Numbered from the stretch's first letter, positions 34,705-45,819 are shown. The stretch is 64,000 nucleotides of DNA from Kribbella caucasensis (GCF_004361855.1 NZ_SNWQ01000004.1:351678-415677), one strand, 5' to 3'. The notes: generated from the letters alone by a model not told the origin. Made by a program: numbers and translations.

Positions 34705-35862
34705 TCATGCGGCGCCTGCCAGGAGTTGGGTGAAGCGGGAGGCGCCGTCGCTCAGTTCTAGATTGCCTCCGGCAATGAAGCGGACGGCGGGGAGGGTCAG
34801 CACTTGGCCGTCAGACGAGCGGGTGATCACCCGGATCTCGGCGACGCGGCGTATGCCGTCCCGGCCGCGCGACAGGTGGATCACCGCATGCAAAGCGGAC
34901 GCGACCTGGCTGTGGACGGCATCTCGCCCTAGCCCGGCCAGTGCGCCCAGAGCTTCCAGGCGAGCCGGTACGTCGGAGGCCGAGTTGGCGTGGACCGTAC
35001 CGCAGCCGCCCTCGTGACCTGTGTTCAAAGCACCCAGCAAGTCCACGACCTCGGCTCCCCGGACTTCGCCCACCACCAGACGGTCCGGACGCATTCGCAA
35101 CGCCTGCCGGACCAGCTCGCGAAGGGTGATCTCGCCCGAGCCCTCGACGTTCGCCGACCGGGCCTCCAGGCGGATCACGTGCGGGTGATCAGGTCGCAAC
35201 TCGCTCGCGTCCTCGACCACGACCAACCGCTCGGACGTGTCGACCATGGAGAGCAGGGAATTCAGCAACGTGGTCTTACCCGAACCAGTACCCCCGCTGA
35301 TCAGGAACGCCAACCGTGCGTCCAGCAGATCGCGCAGTACCGGAACACCCGCGGCAGGAAGCGTCCCCGCCGCGACCAAGTCCTCCAGCCCGAACACCTT
35401 CCGCGACGGCACCCGCAGCGACAGACACGTACCGGGCGCGGCCACAGGCGACAACACCGCATGGAACCGGGTCCCGTCCGGCAAGCGCACATCCACATAC
35501 GGCGTGGCGTCGTCCAACCGGCGACCGGCGGCAGCCGCCAACCGAGTCGCGAGGCGTCGTACCGCGGGTTCGTCGCCCGTGCGTAAGTGGATCCGCTCGA
35601 GCCCGGCACCACGATCGATGTAGACCTCGTTCGGACCGTTGACCAGGATGTCGGTGATCCCGGGCTCGGCCAGCAGCCCGTCGAGTGGACCCGCACCCAG
35701 ACTCTCCCGGCGCAGTTCCTCGACGACGGCAAGCACCGTGGAATCACCGAAGACCTCGCCGTCGGCCCGCAACGCAGCGGCGACGCGAGCCGGCGTTGGT
35801 TCGGACCCCTGCGCGGCCAACGTCCCGCGCACTCGCTCCAGGAGTTCGCCCGGGACGTTCAT
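34705..35862 (-). CDS. tadA: TadA/CpaF-type secretion ATPase
   Basis: 385-aa ATPase that energises Flp pilus assembly or secretion. Motifs: Walker A SGGTGSGKTT, Asp box VVVEDASELRP, Walker B MRPDRLVVGEVRGAE and His box GHEGGCGTVHANSA. N-terminal domain includes ITDILVNGPNEVYIDRG. The ATG at 35862 overlaps the ssd stop by four bases (ATGA), so the longer frame to 36165, which runs inside ssd, is rejected. It matches the actinobacterial helicase/secretion neighbourhood ATPase family. Confidence 0.93.
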   Translation of the reverse strand: MNVPGELLERVRGTLAAQGSEPTPARVAAALRADGEVFGDSTVLAVVEELRRESLGAGPLDGLLAEPGITDILVNGPNEVYIDRGAGLERIHLRTGDEPAVRRLATRLAAAAGRRLDDATPYVDVRLPDGTRFHAVLSPVAAPGTCLSLRVPSRKVFGLEDLVAAGTLPAAGVPVLRDLLDARLAFLISGGTGSGKTTLLNSLLSMVDTSERLVVVEDASELRPDHPHVIRLEARSANVEGSGEITLRELVRQALRMRPDRLVVGEVRGAEVVDLLGALNTGHEGGCGTVHANSASDVPARLEALGALAGLGRDAVHSQVASALHAVIHLSRGRDGIRRVAEIRVITRSSDGQVLTLPAVRFIAGGNLELSDGASRFTQLLAGAA

Positions 35863-36941
35863 GCCGCGGCCAATCCGTGGAGACCGAACAAGTCCAGCAA
35901 CTCTCCAGCCGTCCGCCCGAGTGCTCCCCTCGGCCGTGGATCGAAGCGGCCCTGATCCATCAACGCCGGCAAATCCCGGTCGAACCGCAACCGCGCCGCG
36001 AGTGGCAACGACAGGTGCTCCGCCACGTCGACGGCAGACAGACCACCGAGACCTGGCTCGCGAGCAACCACCCGCAGATCGGTCGCCACCTCCCGGAGCG
36101 GCCGGACCAGGCGAGCCGCAGCCGCACAGGACCGGACATCGCGAGGCACCACGAGCAACGTGCATCTCGACCGAACGAACGCCTCTTCGGCCGCAGGATC
36201 AGCGCGGCGAGGTAGATCCACCACGACGAGATCACTACTTCGCTGGGCCGCGCTGAGCACCGATCGCATCGCCTCCGGCGGCAGGGCCGTCACATCCGAG
36301 CGATCCCACGACAGCACGGCAAGCCCATCCACCGTTGGCAATGCAGCCCGCAACGCGGCGGCGCTGACTCGGCCGGCGGCATTGAGCAAGCCAGGCCACC
36401 GCGCTCCGTCACCCGTCTCGCTGCCGAGCGCCAGATCGATCCCGCCACCCAGTGGATCGCCGTCGATCAGCATCGTCCGCAGCCCACGTCTGCTCCCGGT
36501 CACCGCGACCGCCGCGGCCAACGTGGTCGCACCCGCACCGCCACACCCGCCGACGAAGGCGAGCGTCGTCGCGGCCCGGACCCCGCCGTCCAACGTGTCG
36601 GCGAACTTGTCCCCCAGCGCGGCCTCGTCGGCCGGCAGCAGGAGGACATTCTCGGCGCCGATGGACAGCGCCCGTCGATAGATCTCCGCGTCGTCGGCGT
36701 CGACCGCTGCCACCACCACACCTGGCCGCCGGACGGGCTGGGTGCGGGCGAACGGTTCGGCCAAGTCCTGGCCGACCACCACCAAGACGGCGGACTGCCA
36801 GCAGCGGCGCAGTCCCAGCAGGTCCATCTCCACCTGTGGGGTCACCTCGGCCGCGGCGGTGAGGCGAAGCAGATCGTCGAGCAGCATCTCGTCGGCAGTG
36901 GCCAGCAGGACCGGCGACACCGGCGTCAGTGAAGTCTCCAT
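35859..36941 (-). CDS. ssd: Septum site-determining protein Ssd/CpaE-like
   Basis: 360-aa MinD/CpaE-type P-loop ATPase, first gene of the tad operon. Deviant Walker A GGCGGAGATTLA, then MLIDGDPLGGGIDLALG (switch I) and LVVVDLPRRADPA (Walker B/switch II). An N-terminal receiver-like segment precedes it. Orthologue of Mycobacterium tuberculosis Ssd (Rv3660c), where it inhibits septum formation, and of the CpaE-like helicase/secretion neighbourhood family. The ATG at 36941 is preferred to the TTG at 36962; neither has a strong ribosome site. Confidence 0.85.
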   Translation of the reverse strand: METSLTPVSPVLLATADEMLLDDLLRLTAAAEVTPQVEMDLLGLRRCWQSAVLVVVGQDLAEPFARTQPVRRPGVVVAAVDADDAEIYRRALSIGAENVLLLPADEAALGDKFADTLDGGVRAATTLAFVGGCGGAGATTLAAAVAVTGSRRGLRTMLIDGDPLGGGIDLALGSETGDGARWPGLLNAAGRVSAAALRAALPTVDGLAVLSWDRSDVTALPPEAMRSVLSAAQRSSDLVVVDLPRRADPAAEEAFVRSRCTLLVVPRDVRSCAAAARLVRPLREVATDLRVVAREPGLGGLSAVDVAEHLSLPLAARLRFDRDLPALMDQGRFDPRPRGALGRTAGELLDLFGLHGLAAA

Positions 36942-37170
36942 ACCTAGAAGGTGCCGCGACAATCCGTTTGCTCAGAAACCATCTGAATCCCTGTGGACAA
37001 AGGAATCCCGGCCCGGACGATGGCAAAGCGCCGCCGCGGCTCCCGACACCCTGTCGGGTTTCCGTCAGCAGCGGCAATCCGCCACAGTCAGCCGGAGACC
37101 CGCGCGCCCAGAACGGCTACGGTTCCTTTCGAAGCGTCTTTAACTAAATCCGCTCCGGAGGAGCCCGCCC

Positions 37171-38895
<1,725 letters not shown>

Positions 38896-38923
38896 TCACG
38901 TACCGCCCACTGATCGGAGCACC

Positions 38924-40471
38924 ATGAAACGCAAACACATCGCCGCCGTGATCGCGACTGTCACAGCGGTCGTCCTGTCAGTCCTGGTCGCCCCCGCGGC
39001 CCAAGCAGCAACAGCAACCGCGTCCTTCACCAAGGTCTCGGACTGGGGCAGCGGCTTCGAGGGCAAGGTGACCGTCACCAACGGCACCAGCAGCCCACTG
39101 AGCACGTGGAGTGTGGCCCTGGACTTCCCGTCCGGCTACACGATCTCCAGCTCGTGGGACGCCACCCGGAGCAGCAGCGGCCAGACCCACACGTTCACGC
39201 CGCCCGGCTGGGCCGGACCACTCGCGCCGGGCGCCACCTTCACCTTCGGCTTCAACGGCAGCCCCGGCAACTTCCCGGGTCTCGCCGCCTGCCGTCTCAA
39301 CGGCGGTTCCTGCACAGGCGGCGGACGCGGAACGGTCCCCGGAGCACCTGGAGGACTCACCGGTACTCCGTCCTCGTCATCCGTCAGCCTGTCGTGGAAC
39401 GCGGCGAGCGGTGCGACGAGCTACAACGTCTACCGCAACGGTACGAAGGTGGGCAGCCCCACCGGTACGTCGTTCACGGACTCCGGGCTGACCGCGAACA
39501 CGACGTACAGCTACCAGGTGAGTGCGTCCAACAGCGCGGGTGAAGGCGCCAAGAGCGGCAGCATCTCCGTCAAGACCACAACAGGCGGCAACGGTGACGG
39601 CACGCGAAGGGCCGCACCGTACCTCTACATGGGCTGGGGCGACCCGCCGAGCCCGTCGACGGTGATGAGCGCGACCGGCATCAAGTGGTTCACGATGGCC
39701 TTCATCCTGTCGTCCGGCGGCTGCAACCCGGCCTGGGACGGCAGCCGGCCACTCCAGGGCAGCGCCGACGCCAACGCGATCGCGGCCATCCGCGCGGCAG
39801 GTGGCGACATCGTCCCGTCGATCGGCGGCTGGAGCGGTAACAAGCTCGGCCCGAACTGCAGTACGCCGGAGGCCCTGGCCGGGGCCTACCAGCAGGTGAT
39901 CAACGCCTACAACCTGAAGGCGATCGACATCGACATCGAGAACAGCGACGAGTTCGAGAGCGAAGTGGTCCAGGACCGCATCCTCAACGCACTCAAGATC
40001 GTCAAGCAGAACAACCCCGGGATCCAGACGATCCTCACGTTCGGCACCACCACGACGGGTCCGAACTACTGGGGCAACCGGCTGATCGAGCGGTCCGCGG
40101 CACTCGGCGCGAACATCGACGTCTTCACGCTGATGCCGTTCGACTTCGGCAGCGGCAACATCTACAACGACACCGTCGGCGCGTCCGAAGGCCTGAAGAA
40201 CAAGCTGAAGGCGACCTTCGGCTGGACCGACGCCCAGGCGTACGCGCACCAGGGCATCTCCGGCATGAACGGACTGTCCGACCAGCAGGAGCTCACCACT
40301 CCGGCGACCTGGCAGAGCATCACCGACTGGGCCAGGGGCAAGGGCCTCGCCCGGCTCGCGTTCTGGTCGGTGAACCGCGACCGTCCATGCCCGGGCGGCG
40401 GCGTGGTCTCCAACTGCAGTGGCATCGCCCAGGACAACTGGCAGTTCACCCGCATCACCGCCGGCTTCTGA
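38924..40471 (+). CDS. Secreted GH18 chitinase with CBM2 and FnIII domains
   Basis: 515-aa exported chitinase. Signal peptide (~1-29), CBM2-type cellulose/chitin-binding module (SFTKVSDWGSGFEGKVTV... LAACRLNGGSC, ~31-130), a fibronectin III domain (VPGAPGGLTGTPSSSSVSL... SISVKTT, ~138-218), then a GH18 barrel of a different branch from the upstream enzyme: motif AIDIDIEN with acid Glu339. The barrel is short (~290 residues) and lacks the insertion domain. Ends at a bidirectional terminator shared with lysR. Confidence 0.94.
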   Translation: MKRKHIAAVIATVTAVVLSVLVAPAAQAATATASFTKVSDWGSGFEGKVTVTNGTSSPLSTWSVALDFPSGYTISSSWDATRSSSGQTHTFTPPGWAGPLAPGATFTFGFNGSPGNFPGLAACRLNGGSCTGGGRGTVPGAPGGLTGTPSSSSVSLSWNAASGATSYNVYRNGTKVGSPTGTSFTDSGLTANTTYSYQVSASNSAGEGAKSGSISVKTTTGGNGDGTRRAAPYLYMGWGDPPSPSTVMSATGIKWFTMAFILSSGGCNPAWDGSRPLQGSADANAIAAIRAAGGDIVPSIGGWSGNKLGPNCSTPEALAGAYQQVINAYNLKAIDIDIENSDEFESEVVQDRILNALKIVKQNNPGIQTILTFGTTTTGPNYWGNRLIERSAALGANIDVFTLMPFDFGSGNIYNDTVGASEGLKNKLKATFGWTDAQAYAHQGISGMNGLSDQQELTTPATWQSITDWARGKGLARLAFWSVNRDRPCPGGGVVSNCSGIAQDNWQFTRITAGF

Positions 40472-40482
40472 CAACACCGGCA

Positions 40483-40517
40483 AGTGCGGCGGACGGCACC
40501 AAGCCGTCCGCCGCACT
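40483..40517. terminator. Bidirectional terminator between chitinase and LysR genes
   Basis: Perfect 14-base arms (40483-40496, 40504-40517) built on GTGCGGCGGACGG with a seven-base loop. Placed 12 bases after the chitinase stop and 2 bases before the convergent LysR stop, so it can serve both. Confidence 0.85.
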
Positions 40518-40518
40518 G

Positions 40519-41397
40519 TCACGCCTTGATGTCCTGCACAAAGGCACGGAACCGCTCGGCCGCCGGAGACAGCTCCGCCTGCCGCCGCCAAGCCATCCCG
40601 ATCTCCCGGCGAGCCCGTACTCCGGCCAGCGGCACCGGCACAGCCCCACTCTCACTCCCCCGTACTGCGCCCTCCGGGAGCACCGCGACCCCGAGTCCGG
40701 CGCCGACCAGACTGTCGATCGTCGCCAGGTCAGTCGCCTCGAACGCCAGCCGCGGGGTGAACCCGGCCGCCCGGCACAACTCGTCGGTCACCCGGCGGAA
40801 CCCGAATCCCGGCTGCAGCCCGATGAACGGCTCCGCAGCGGCCGCCACCAACTCCACTCGTCGCCGCCCCGCCAGCGGATGGCCGGGCGGTACGTGGAGA
40901 CACAGCCGCTGCCGCTCCAGCGGATGCCACCCGAAGCGATCGGGATCCGGCCGGGGCGCAGTGATGGCAATCTCGGCATCCCCCGACTCGAGATCCCGAA
41001 CGATGTCGTGCGCCGGTTCCTGCCGCAGCGCGAACCGGACCTGAGGCGCAACCTCGCGGAACGCCTTCAGCAGATCCGGGACCAGCCCGGTCGCGACCGA
41101 ATGCAGGAACGCCAGCCCGACGGTGCCCGAGTCCGGGTCGAGCAAGGCATCGATCCGGACTTGGGCCGAGTCCACCGCAGCGACGCTGGCCCGAGCAGCC
41201 GAAAGCGCCAACCGGCCATACGGGTTGAGCCGGATCCCGCGGTGCTCGCGCTCGAACAGCCGGACTCCAAAGGCGCTCTCGACCCGGCGGAGTGAGCGGG
41301 ACAGATTCGGCTGGCTGGTCCCCAGCAACGCGGCCGCCTCGGTCAGATGCTCGGTCTCGGCCAGCACGGCGAACCACCGGAGATCTTCGACATTCAT
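40519..41397 (-). CDS. LysR family transcriptional regulator
   Basis: 292 aa. N-terminal winged helix: MNVEDLRWFAVLAETEHLTEAA, LGTSQPNLSRSLRRVESAFG and LFEREHRGIRL. The rest is the periplasmic-binding-protein-like effector domain. Divergent from the MFS gene; the TTTTAC/GTAAAA palindrome between them is the probable target. The ligand is unknown; similar LysR-MFS pairs (YnfL/YnfM type) regulate efflux. Confidence 0.92.
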   Translation of the reverse strand: MNVEDLRWFAVLAETEHLTEAAALLGTSQPNLSRSLRRVESAFGVRLFEREHRGIRLNPYGRLALSAARASVAAVDSAQVRIDALLDPDSGTVGLAFLHSVATGLVPDLLKAFREVAPQVRFALRQEPAHDIVRDLESGDAEIAITAPRPDPDRFGWHPLERQRLCLHVPPGHPLAGRRRVELVAAAAEPFIGLQPGFGFRRVTDELCRAAGFTPRLAFEATDLATIDSLVGAGLGVAVLPEGAVRGSESGAVPVPLAGVRARREIGMAWRRQAELSPAAERFRAFVQDIKA

Positions 41398-41431
41398 ACC
41401 GTCAGCGTATCGATCTCCGTCGTCGGCGGCA

Positions 41432-41447
41432 TTTTACGTATGTAAAA
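41432..41447. promoter_or_regulatory. Palindrome in LysR/MFS divergent promoter
   Basis: TTTTAC (41432-41437) and GTAAAA (41442-41447) with a four-base centre. AT-rich in a GC-rich window and 22 bases before the MFS ATG, as expected for a LysR-type recognition site. Confidence 0.6.
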
Positions 41448-41468
41448 ACATCTGTCACCGTCGAAGGC

Positions 41469-42680
41469 ATGCACACAGCGGTCGCCGTCAAGGCTGGCTA
41501 TCTCCCTGGTGATCCCGGGTATCGCAGGCTGTCCGTGGCGTTGTTCGCCGCCGGGCTGGCGACCTTCGCCATGCTCTACAGCACCCAGGCGTTACTGCCG
41601 GAGCTGGCCGAAGCGTTCTCGGTCTCGGCCAGTCAGAGCGCGTTCAGCGTGTCCTTCGCCACCTTCGGCCTGGGCATCGCGCTGCTCATCGCAGGGCCTG
41701 CGTCCGAACTGCTCGGCCGCACCAACCTCATGCGCTGGTCAGTAGCCGCCGCGGCCGCGATCGCCGTGCTCTGTGCCTTCGCACCAACCTGGCAGACCCT
41801 GCTGGCCCTGCGAGGCGTGCAGGGCATCGCACTGGCGGGCCTTCCCGCCATCGCGATGGCCTACCTCCGCGAAGAGGTCCACGAGCAGACCCACGCGAGA
41901 GCGAGCGGCCTCTACATCGCCGGAACGGCCGTAGGCGGCATGGCTGGTCGCCTGGTGGCCGGCGGCCTGGCCGATGTCGGCGGCTGGCGGGCAGCACTAG
42001 CAGGGATCGCGGTGCTAGGCATTCTCTGCGCCGTACTGACGGCCGTCCTCCTGCCGGACTCACGCAACTTCGTCGCAACCAGACCAAGTGCGCGCGGCCT
42101 ACTGCAGGTCGTCAAGGATCCCGGCCTGCTCGCTCTGTACGGAGTCGCCGCCACCGCCGTGGGCGCGTTCGTCGCGGTCTACAACGCGACCGGTTTCCGC
42201 CTGTCAGCAGCGCCGTACGGGCTTGGCCCTGGACTGGTGGGGCTGGTCTTCACTGTCTACCTGCTGGGGTCGGTGGCCTCGGCGACTGCCGGTCGGCTGG
42301 CGGATCGGTATGGTCGCCGCACAGTGGTCCCGGTCGGCTGTCTGGTGACCCTGGCCGGAGTGGCAACAACCCTGGCGCATCAGTTGCCCCTGATCGTCCT
42401 CGGGCTGGGGATCATGACGGCCGGCTTCTTCGCCGTACACGGTGTGGCCGGTGGTTGGGTAGCAGCCCGAGCCCACGCGACCGGCGGCGGTACAGCCCAG
42501 GCCTCCAGCCTCTACCTGTTCGCCTTCTACCTGGGCTCGTCCGTCTTCGGCGGTCTCGGCGGTACTGCGTGGACCCACTTCGCGTGGCCGGGTGTCGTCG
42601 CCGAGGCGGGCGTGCTCTTCCTGGTCGCCCTCCTCCTGACACTGCTGCTCAAACGCGTTCCCAGCCGTTTGCGAAACTAG
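41469..42680 (+). CDS. MFS transporter (YnfM-like, 12 TM)
   Basis: 403-aa major facilitator permease. Twelve hydrophobic segments; first half ALFAAGLATFAMLYSTQALLPELAEAF, loop LLGRTNLMRW and the motif A-like DRYGRR in the second half. The ATG at 41469 is preferred; upstream open frame overlaps the LysR gene. Predicted efflux of a small molecule. The next gene starts four bases after the stop, so they form an operon. Confidence 0.88.
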   Translation: MHTAVAVKAGYLPGDPGYRRLSVALFAAGLATFAMLYSTQALLPELAEAFSVSASQSAFSVSFATFGLGIALLIAGPASELLGRTNLMRWSVAAAAAIAVLCAFAPTWQTLLALRGVQGIALAGLPAIAMAYLREEVHEQTHARASGLYIAGTAVGGMAGRLVAGGLADVGGWRAALAGIAVLGILCAVLTAVLLPDSRNFVATRPSARGLLQVVKDPGLLALYGVAATAVGAFVAVYNATGFRLSAAPYGLGPGLVGLVFTVYLLGSVASATAGRLADRYGRRTVVPVGCLVTLAGVATTLAHQLPLIVLGLGIMTAGFFAVHGVAGGWVAARAHATGGGTAQASSLYLFAFYLGSSVFGGLGGTAWTHFAWPGVVAEAGVLFLVALLLTLLLKRVPSRLRN

Positions 42681-42684
42681 CCAG

Positions 42685-43134
42685 GTGACCCGAGCCACCG
42701 AAGCAGCAGACGCCCTCGGCCTGACCTACGAGGAGACCCGCCACGGCCGGGTGAACTCGCTGGAGGAGGCCGCCGCCGCACGCGGGATCGACCCGGCCCA
42801 GCTGATCAAGACGATCGTGGTCCGGCTCGCGGACAACGACTACCGGTTCGTCCTGGTCCCGGGCGGCCGGGAGATCGCCTGGCCGAAGCTGCGTGCCCTG
42901 CTCGGGGTGAACCGCATCTCGATGCCGGACGCCGACACCGCCCTGCAGGTGACCGGCTACGTCCGCGGCACGATCACCCCGCTCGGCAGCAACCACCCCT
43001 GGCCGGTGATCGCCGACGAGCGGGTGACCGGGACCACTTCCATCGGCGGTGGCGAGCACGGCGTCGGCCTGACCGTGGACGCCGGGGCTCTGGTGAAGAC
43101 CCTCAACGCCACGGTCGCCGACGTCACCGACTAG
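42685..43134 (+). CDS. YbaK/EbsC-family aminoacyl-tRNA deacylase
   Basis: 149-aa trans-editing protein that hydrolyses mischarged tRNA (Cys- or Ala-tRNA(Pro) in the family). Motifs: LIKTIVVRLADNDYRFVLVPG with the catalytic Lys, VTGYVRGTITPLG and SIGGGEHGVGLTVDAG. GTG start four bases after the MFS stop, so it is co-transcribed with a transporter, an unexplained pairing. Its end overlaps the convergent LuxR-type gene by four bases. Confidence 0.9.
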   Translation: MTRATEAADALGLTYEETRHGRVNSLEEAAAARGIDPAQLIKTIVVRLADNDYRFVLVPGGREIAWPKLRALLGVNRISMPDADTALQVTGYVRGTITPLGSNHPWPVIADERVTGTTSIGGGEHGVGLTVDAGALVKTLNATVADVTD

Positions 43135-44060
43135 ACCAGCAACCCGCGCTGGCCGGCCCGGAGACCAGCCTGGAACCGGGTCGTCGCGTCGAGTGCCTTC
43201 AAGATCCGCTGCATCCGCCGCTCGACCGTTCGCTGCGCAACCCCGAGCCGCCGCGCGATCGCCTGATCCGTCAACCCGGCAGCCGCCAGCGCGAGCAACT
43301 GCTGGTCCTCCGCAGTCAACGGCCCGTCCGACGGCTCGACCGACAACGGCGTCGCCTGCTGCCACAACAGCTCGAACAACCGCAGCAACCCATCCAGCAG
43401 ACTGCCCGACTCCACCTCGACCAACACGTCCGGTCCCGTCTGCAACAACCCAGTACGCCGGTCCACGACGACCAGCTTCAGCGGTACGTCGCGCAGCACC
43501 CTGCAACTGCTCCCCGCAGACCGAACCACAGCCACGTCGGCCGGGTTGCCCAACGCCGCGACGTCGTAGATCGTCCGATAGCCGACCCCACGGGAACGGC
43601 GCACCTCGATCGGCAGGACGGCATGCGGTGGCTTGTCGAGCACCAGTACTTCGTCCTGCGCGCTCTGCTGAGCCTGGAAGAACCGCTGGGCGACCGCCTC
43701 GGCCCCACGGATCACCATGAACGGCTCGGCCTCCCGCCGGGCCCGGAACTCCGCCGTCAGCACCGAAGCTCCCACCCGGGCCTCCACGATCGCCGCCTGC
43801 TTGCGCAGCGCGAGGAGTTCGACGGCGGCCTCCGGGACGGCCGGCGTGTACCGGGCCGGGCGCCCCGGTGTTCGGAAGGCCAGTCCAAGAGACAGCACGG
43901 ATCGAAGGTGCCGGGTCACCCGGGTGACGGCCCACCCAGTGTCGGCGGCCAGGTCGGTCGCGGTTGCTTCCGGCCGGGCCAGCAGCGCCCGGTAGAGCTG
44001 CTCGTCCTCCGAGCAGACACCGAGCGCCGCAAGCACCGGCGAAGGGCGATAGCTGTGCAT
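43131..44060 (-). CDS. LuxR-type regulator with N-terminal winged helix (TrmB-like)
   Basis: 309 aa. The N-terminal ~80 residues look like a TrmB/MarR-type winged helix (LYRALLARPEATATDLAADTGWAVTRVTRHL), the middle is a TrmB-like sensor (EVLVLDKPPHAVLPIEVRRSRGVGYRTIYD) and the C-terminus a LuxR HTH (LTAEDQQLLALAAAGLTDQAIARRLGVAQRTVERRMQRIL). This layout is common in actinobacteria. The ATG at 44060 overlaps the stop of the upstream chitinase (TGATG), so the two are translationally coupled and the regulator may control chitin genes. Confidence 0.85.
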   Translation of the reverse strand: MHSYRPSPVLAALGVCSEDEQLYRALLARPEATATDLAADTGWAVTRVTRHLRSVLSLGLAFRTPGRPARYTPAVPEAAVELLALRKQAAIVEARVGASVLTAEFRARREAEPFMVIRGAEAVAQRFFQAQQSAQDEVLVLDKPPHAVLPIEVRRSRGVGYRTIYDVAALGNPADVAVVRSAGSSCRVLRDVPLKLVVVDRRTGLLQTGPDVLVEVESGSLLDGLLRLFELLWQQATPLSVEPSDGPLTAEDQQLLALAAAGLTDQAIARRLGVAQRTVERRMQRILKALDATTRFQAGLRAGQRGLLV

Positions 44061-45754
44061 CAGGGCAGCGAGTGGACGTGCGGGCCGACCGTGTTCGAGA
44101 ACGCGTTGCCGTTGGTCGCGTCCCAGTTGGTCGACCACGTCATCGCACCACGCAGCGTGGGCCAGGTGGTGCTCGGCTTGAAGTTGCCGCAGTTGGTGCC
44201 GCGGGTGAGGCAGTCCAGTGCGTTGTTGACGATCGTCGGCGACACGTAGCCGCTCCCAGCCGCCCGGCTCGACGCGGGCAGTCCCAGACCGACCTGGTCC
44301 GGCCGCAGCCCGTTCTGCAGCATGATGCAGGCCTGCGCTGTGATGAAGTCGACCGTGCCCTGCGAGTAGACCTGGCCGTCGCAGCCGTTCATCGAACCGG
44401 AGTTGTAGTACTGCACGTTGACGACGGTCAGGATGTCCTTGATCGCGATCGCCAGCTTGAAGTACTCGAACGAGGTGCTCTGCATGTCGATCGTCTGCGG
44501 GGCCATCGCGATGATCAGCCCGGCGCCGAACTGACTCTGCAGACTCCGCAGTGCCTGACCCATGTACTGCGCGTTGACCCCGTTCTCCAGGTCGATGTCG
44601 ATCCCGTCGAACCCGTACTCCCGCAGTACCGAAAGCGCGCTGTTGGCGAAGTTGGTGGCCGCGGTGGCGTTGCCGACCGAGATCGTGCCGTTCTGGCCGC
44701 CGACCGACAGGATGACCTTCTTGCCGGCCGCCTTCTTCGCGGCGACGTCGGCCTTGAACTCGGCGGCGGGGTAGTTCAGGCCCTGGTCGACGGTGAAGGT
44801 GATCCCACCGGGCCGGCTCGGATCGGCATCGGCGAAGGCGACCGCGATCACGTCGTACTCCGCCTGGACGTCGCGGATCCGCTGGACCGTGGCGCCGTTG
44901 TCGAAGTTCTGCCAGTAGCCGGTCAGGATGTGCTTCGGCAGGGTGGCCGGCGGATCGACCGGTCCGCTCGAGGTGGTGCCGGACACCGTCGCGCCATACG
45001 GCGAGCAGTTGCCGGACGGGTCGCAGGCCCGGACCTTGAAGCTGTAGGTGGTACTCGGGCTCAGACCAGTCGCGGTCCAGCTGGTCACGTTGCCGACGCG
45101 CTGGGCGGGCTCAGACCCGCGCACCACGTCGTAGTGGTCTATGCCGTTCGCGTCGGACGCGGCAGACCAGTCGAGCCGCAGGGAGCTGGACGTCGGGCTG
45201 CCCACCGTGAGACCACCCGGAGTGGTCGGCGCTGTCGTGTCCGGTGGCGGCCCGGTCCCGCCCGGCCCATCCAGTACGACGTCGTCCGCCTGGTACGCCG
45301 GGAGTCCGTACCACCCGTGCAGGTAGATCGTCACCGTGGCGGCCGACGCACTCGTGGTGAAGGTCGTGGTCAGCTGGTTCCACGCGGTGTTCGTGCTCCA
45401 CGTGCTCGTGTACGCGTCGGCACCCAGGTAGACGTTCGAGCCCTTGACCCAGGCGGACAGGGTGTACGTCGAGCTGGGCTGGACCGAGACGGTGTAGCCG
45501 CAGCGGGCGTTGTCGCCGGCGGTCGGGCTGCCCTGGAGCGCCCAGCTGCCGGTGTGGGCGGATGCACTGACGGCGCCGGTCCCGGCCGAGCACGACCAGC
45601 CGGCCAGGTTGCCGGTTTCGAAGGTTCCGTTCGTGACGAGGTTGGTGGCGGCGGAGCTGGAGCCGGGCACCAGCAATAGGCCCATTAGGGCGAATAGAAG
45701 CGTGAGCAGGACGGTGATGATCGCGGCCTCGGGGCGGCGGCTTCGCGGGTTCAT
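44060..45754 (-). CDS. Secreted GH18 chitinase with CBM and FnIII
   Basis: 564-aa exported chitinase. An N-terminal signal (EAAIITVLLTLLFALMGLLLV... SSSA), a CBM4/9-like galactose-binding-fold module (LVTNGTFETGNLAGWSC... YQADDVVLDG, ~38-165), a fibronectin III domain (PGGLTVGSPTSSSLRLDWSAAS, ~180-262) and a GH18 barrel (~278-564) with DGIDIDLE; acid Glu390. This barrel belongs to the ChiD-like branch that carries the DIDLE motif (AMAPQTID, VQYYNSGS). The third GH18 in 9 kb, on the opposite strand. A LacI-type operator lies ~50 bases upstream of the ATG. Confidence 0.94.
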   Translation of the reverse strand: MNPRSRRPEAAIITVLLTLLFALMGLLLVPGSSSAATNLVTNGTFETGNLAGWSCSAGTGAVSASAHTGSWALQGSPTAGDNARCGYTVSVQPSSTYTLSAWVKGSNVYLGADAYTSTWSTNTAWNQLTTTFTTSASAATVTIYLHGWYGLPAYQADDVVLDGPGGTGPPPDTTAPTTPGGLTVGSPTSSSLRLDWSAASDANGIDHYDVVRGSEPAQRVGNVTSWTATGLSPSTTYSFKVRACDPSGNCSPYGATVSGTTSSGPVDPPATLPKHILTGYWQNFDNGATVQRIRDVQAEYDVIAVAFADADPSRPGGITFTVDQGLNYPAAEFKADVAAKKAAGKKVILSVGGQNGTISVGNATAATNFANSALSVLREYGFDGIDIDLENGVNAQYMGQALRSLQSQFGAGLIIAMAPQTIDMQSTSFEYFKLAIAIKDILTVVNVQYYNSGSMNGCDGQVYSQGTVDFITAQACIMLQNGLRPDQVGLGLPASSRAAGSGYVSPTIVNNALDCLTRGTNCGNFKPSTTWPTLRGAMTWSTNWDATNGNAFSNTVGPHVHSLP

Positions 45755-45803
45755 AGGACACAAACTGTGACCGCGCGACTACATTGTCAAGACCCTGCAT
45801 AAA

Positions 45804-45819
45804 GTGGAAACGCTCTCAC
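45804..45819. promoter_or_regulatory. LacI/CebR-like operator upstream of third chitinase
   Basis: GTGGAAACGCTCTCAC resembles the actinobacterial LacI-family consensus TGGRAGCGCTCCCA (as for CebR). It lies 50 bases upstream of the chitinase ATG on the minus strand, where a repressor would block transcription. 10 of 16 positions are self-complementary. Confidence 0.6.

Noticed and set aside
35862..36165. N-terminal extension of tadA
   Set aside because: It lies inside ssd, and the ATG at 35862 overlapping the ssd stop matches the family's usual start.
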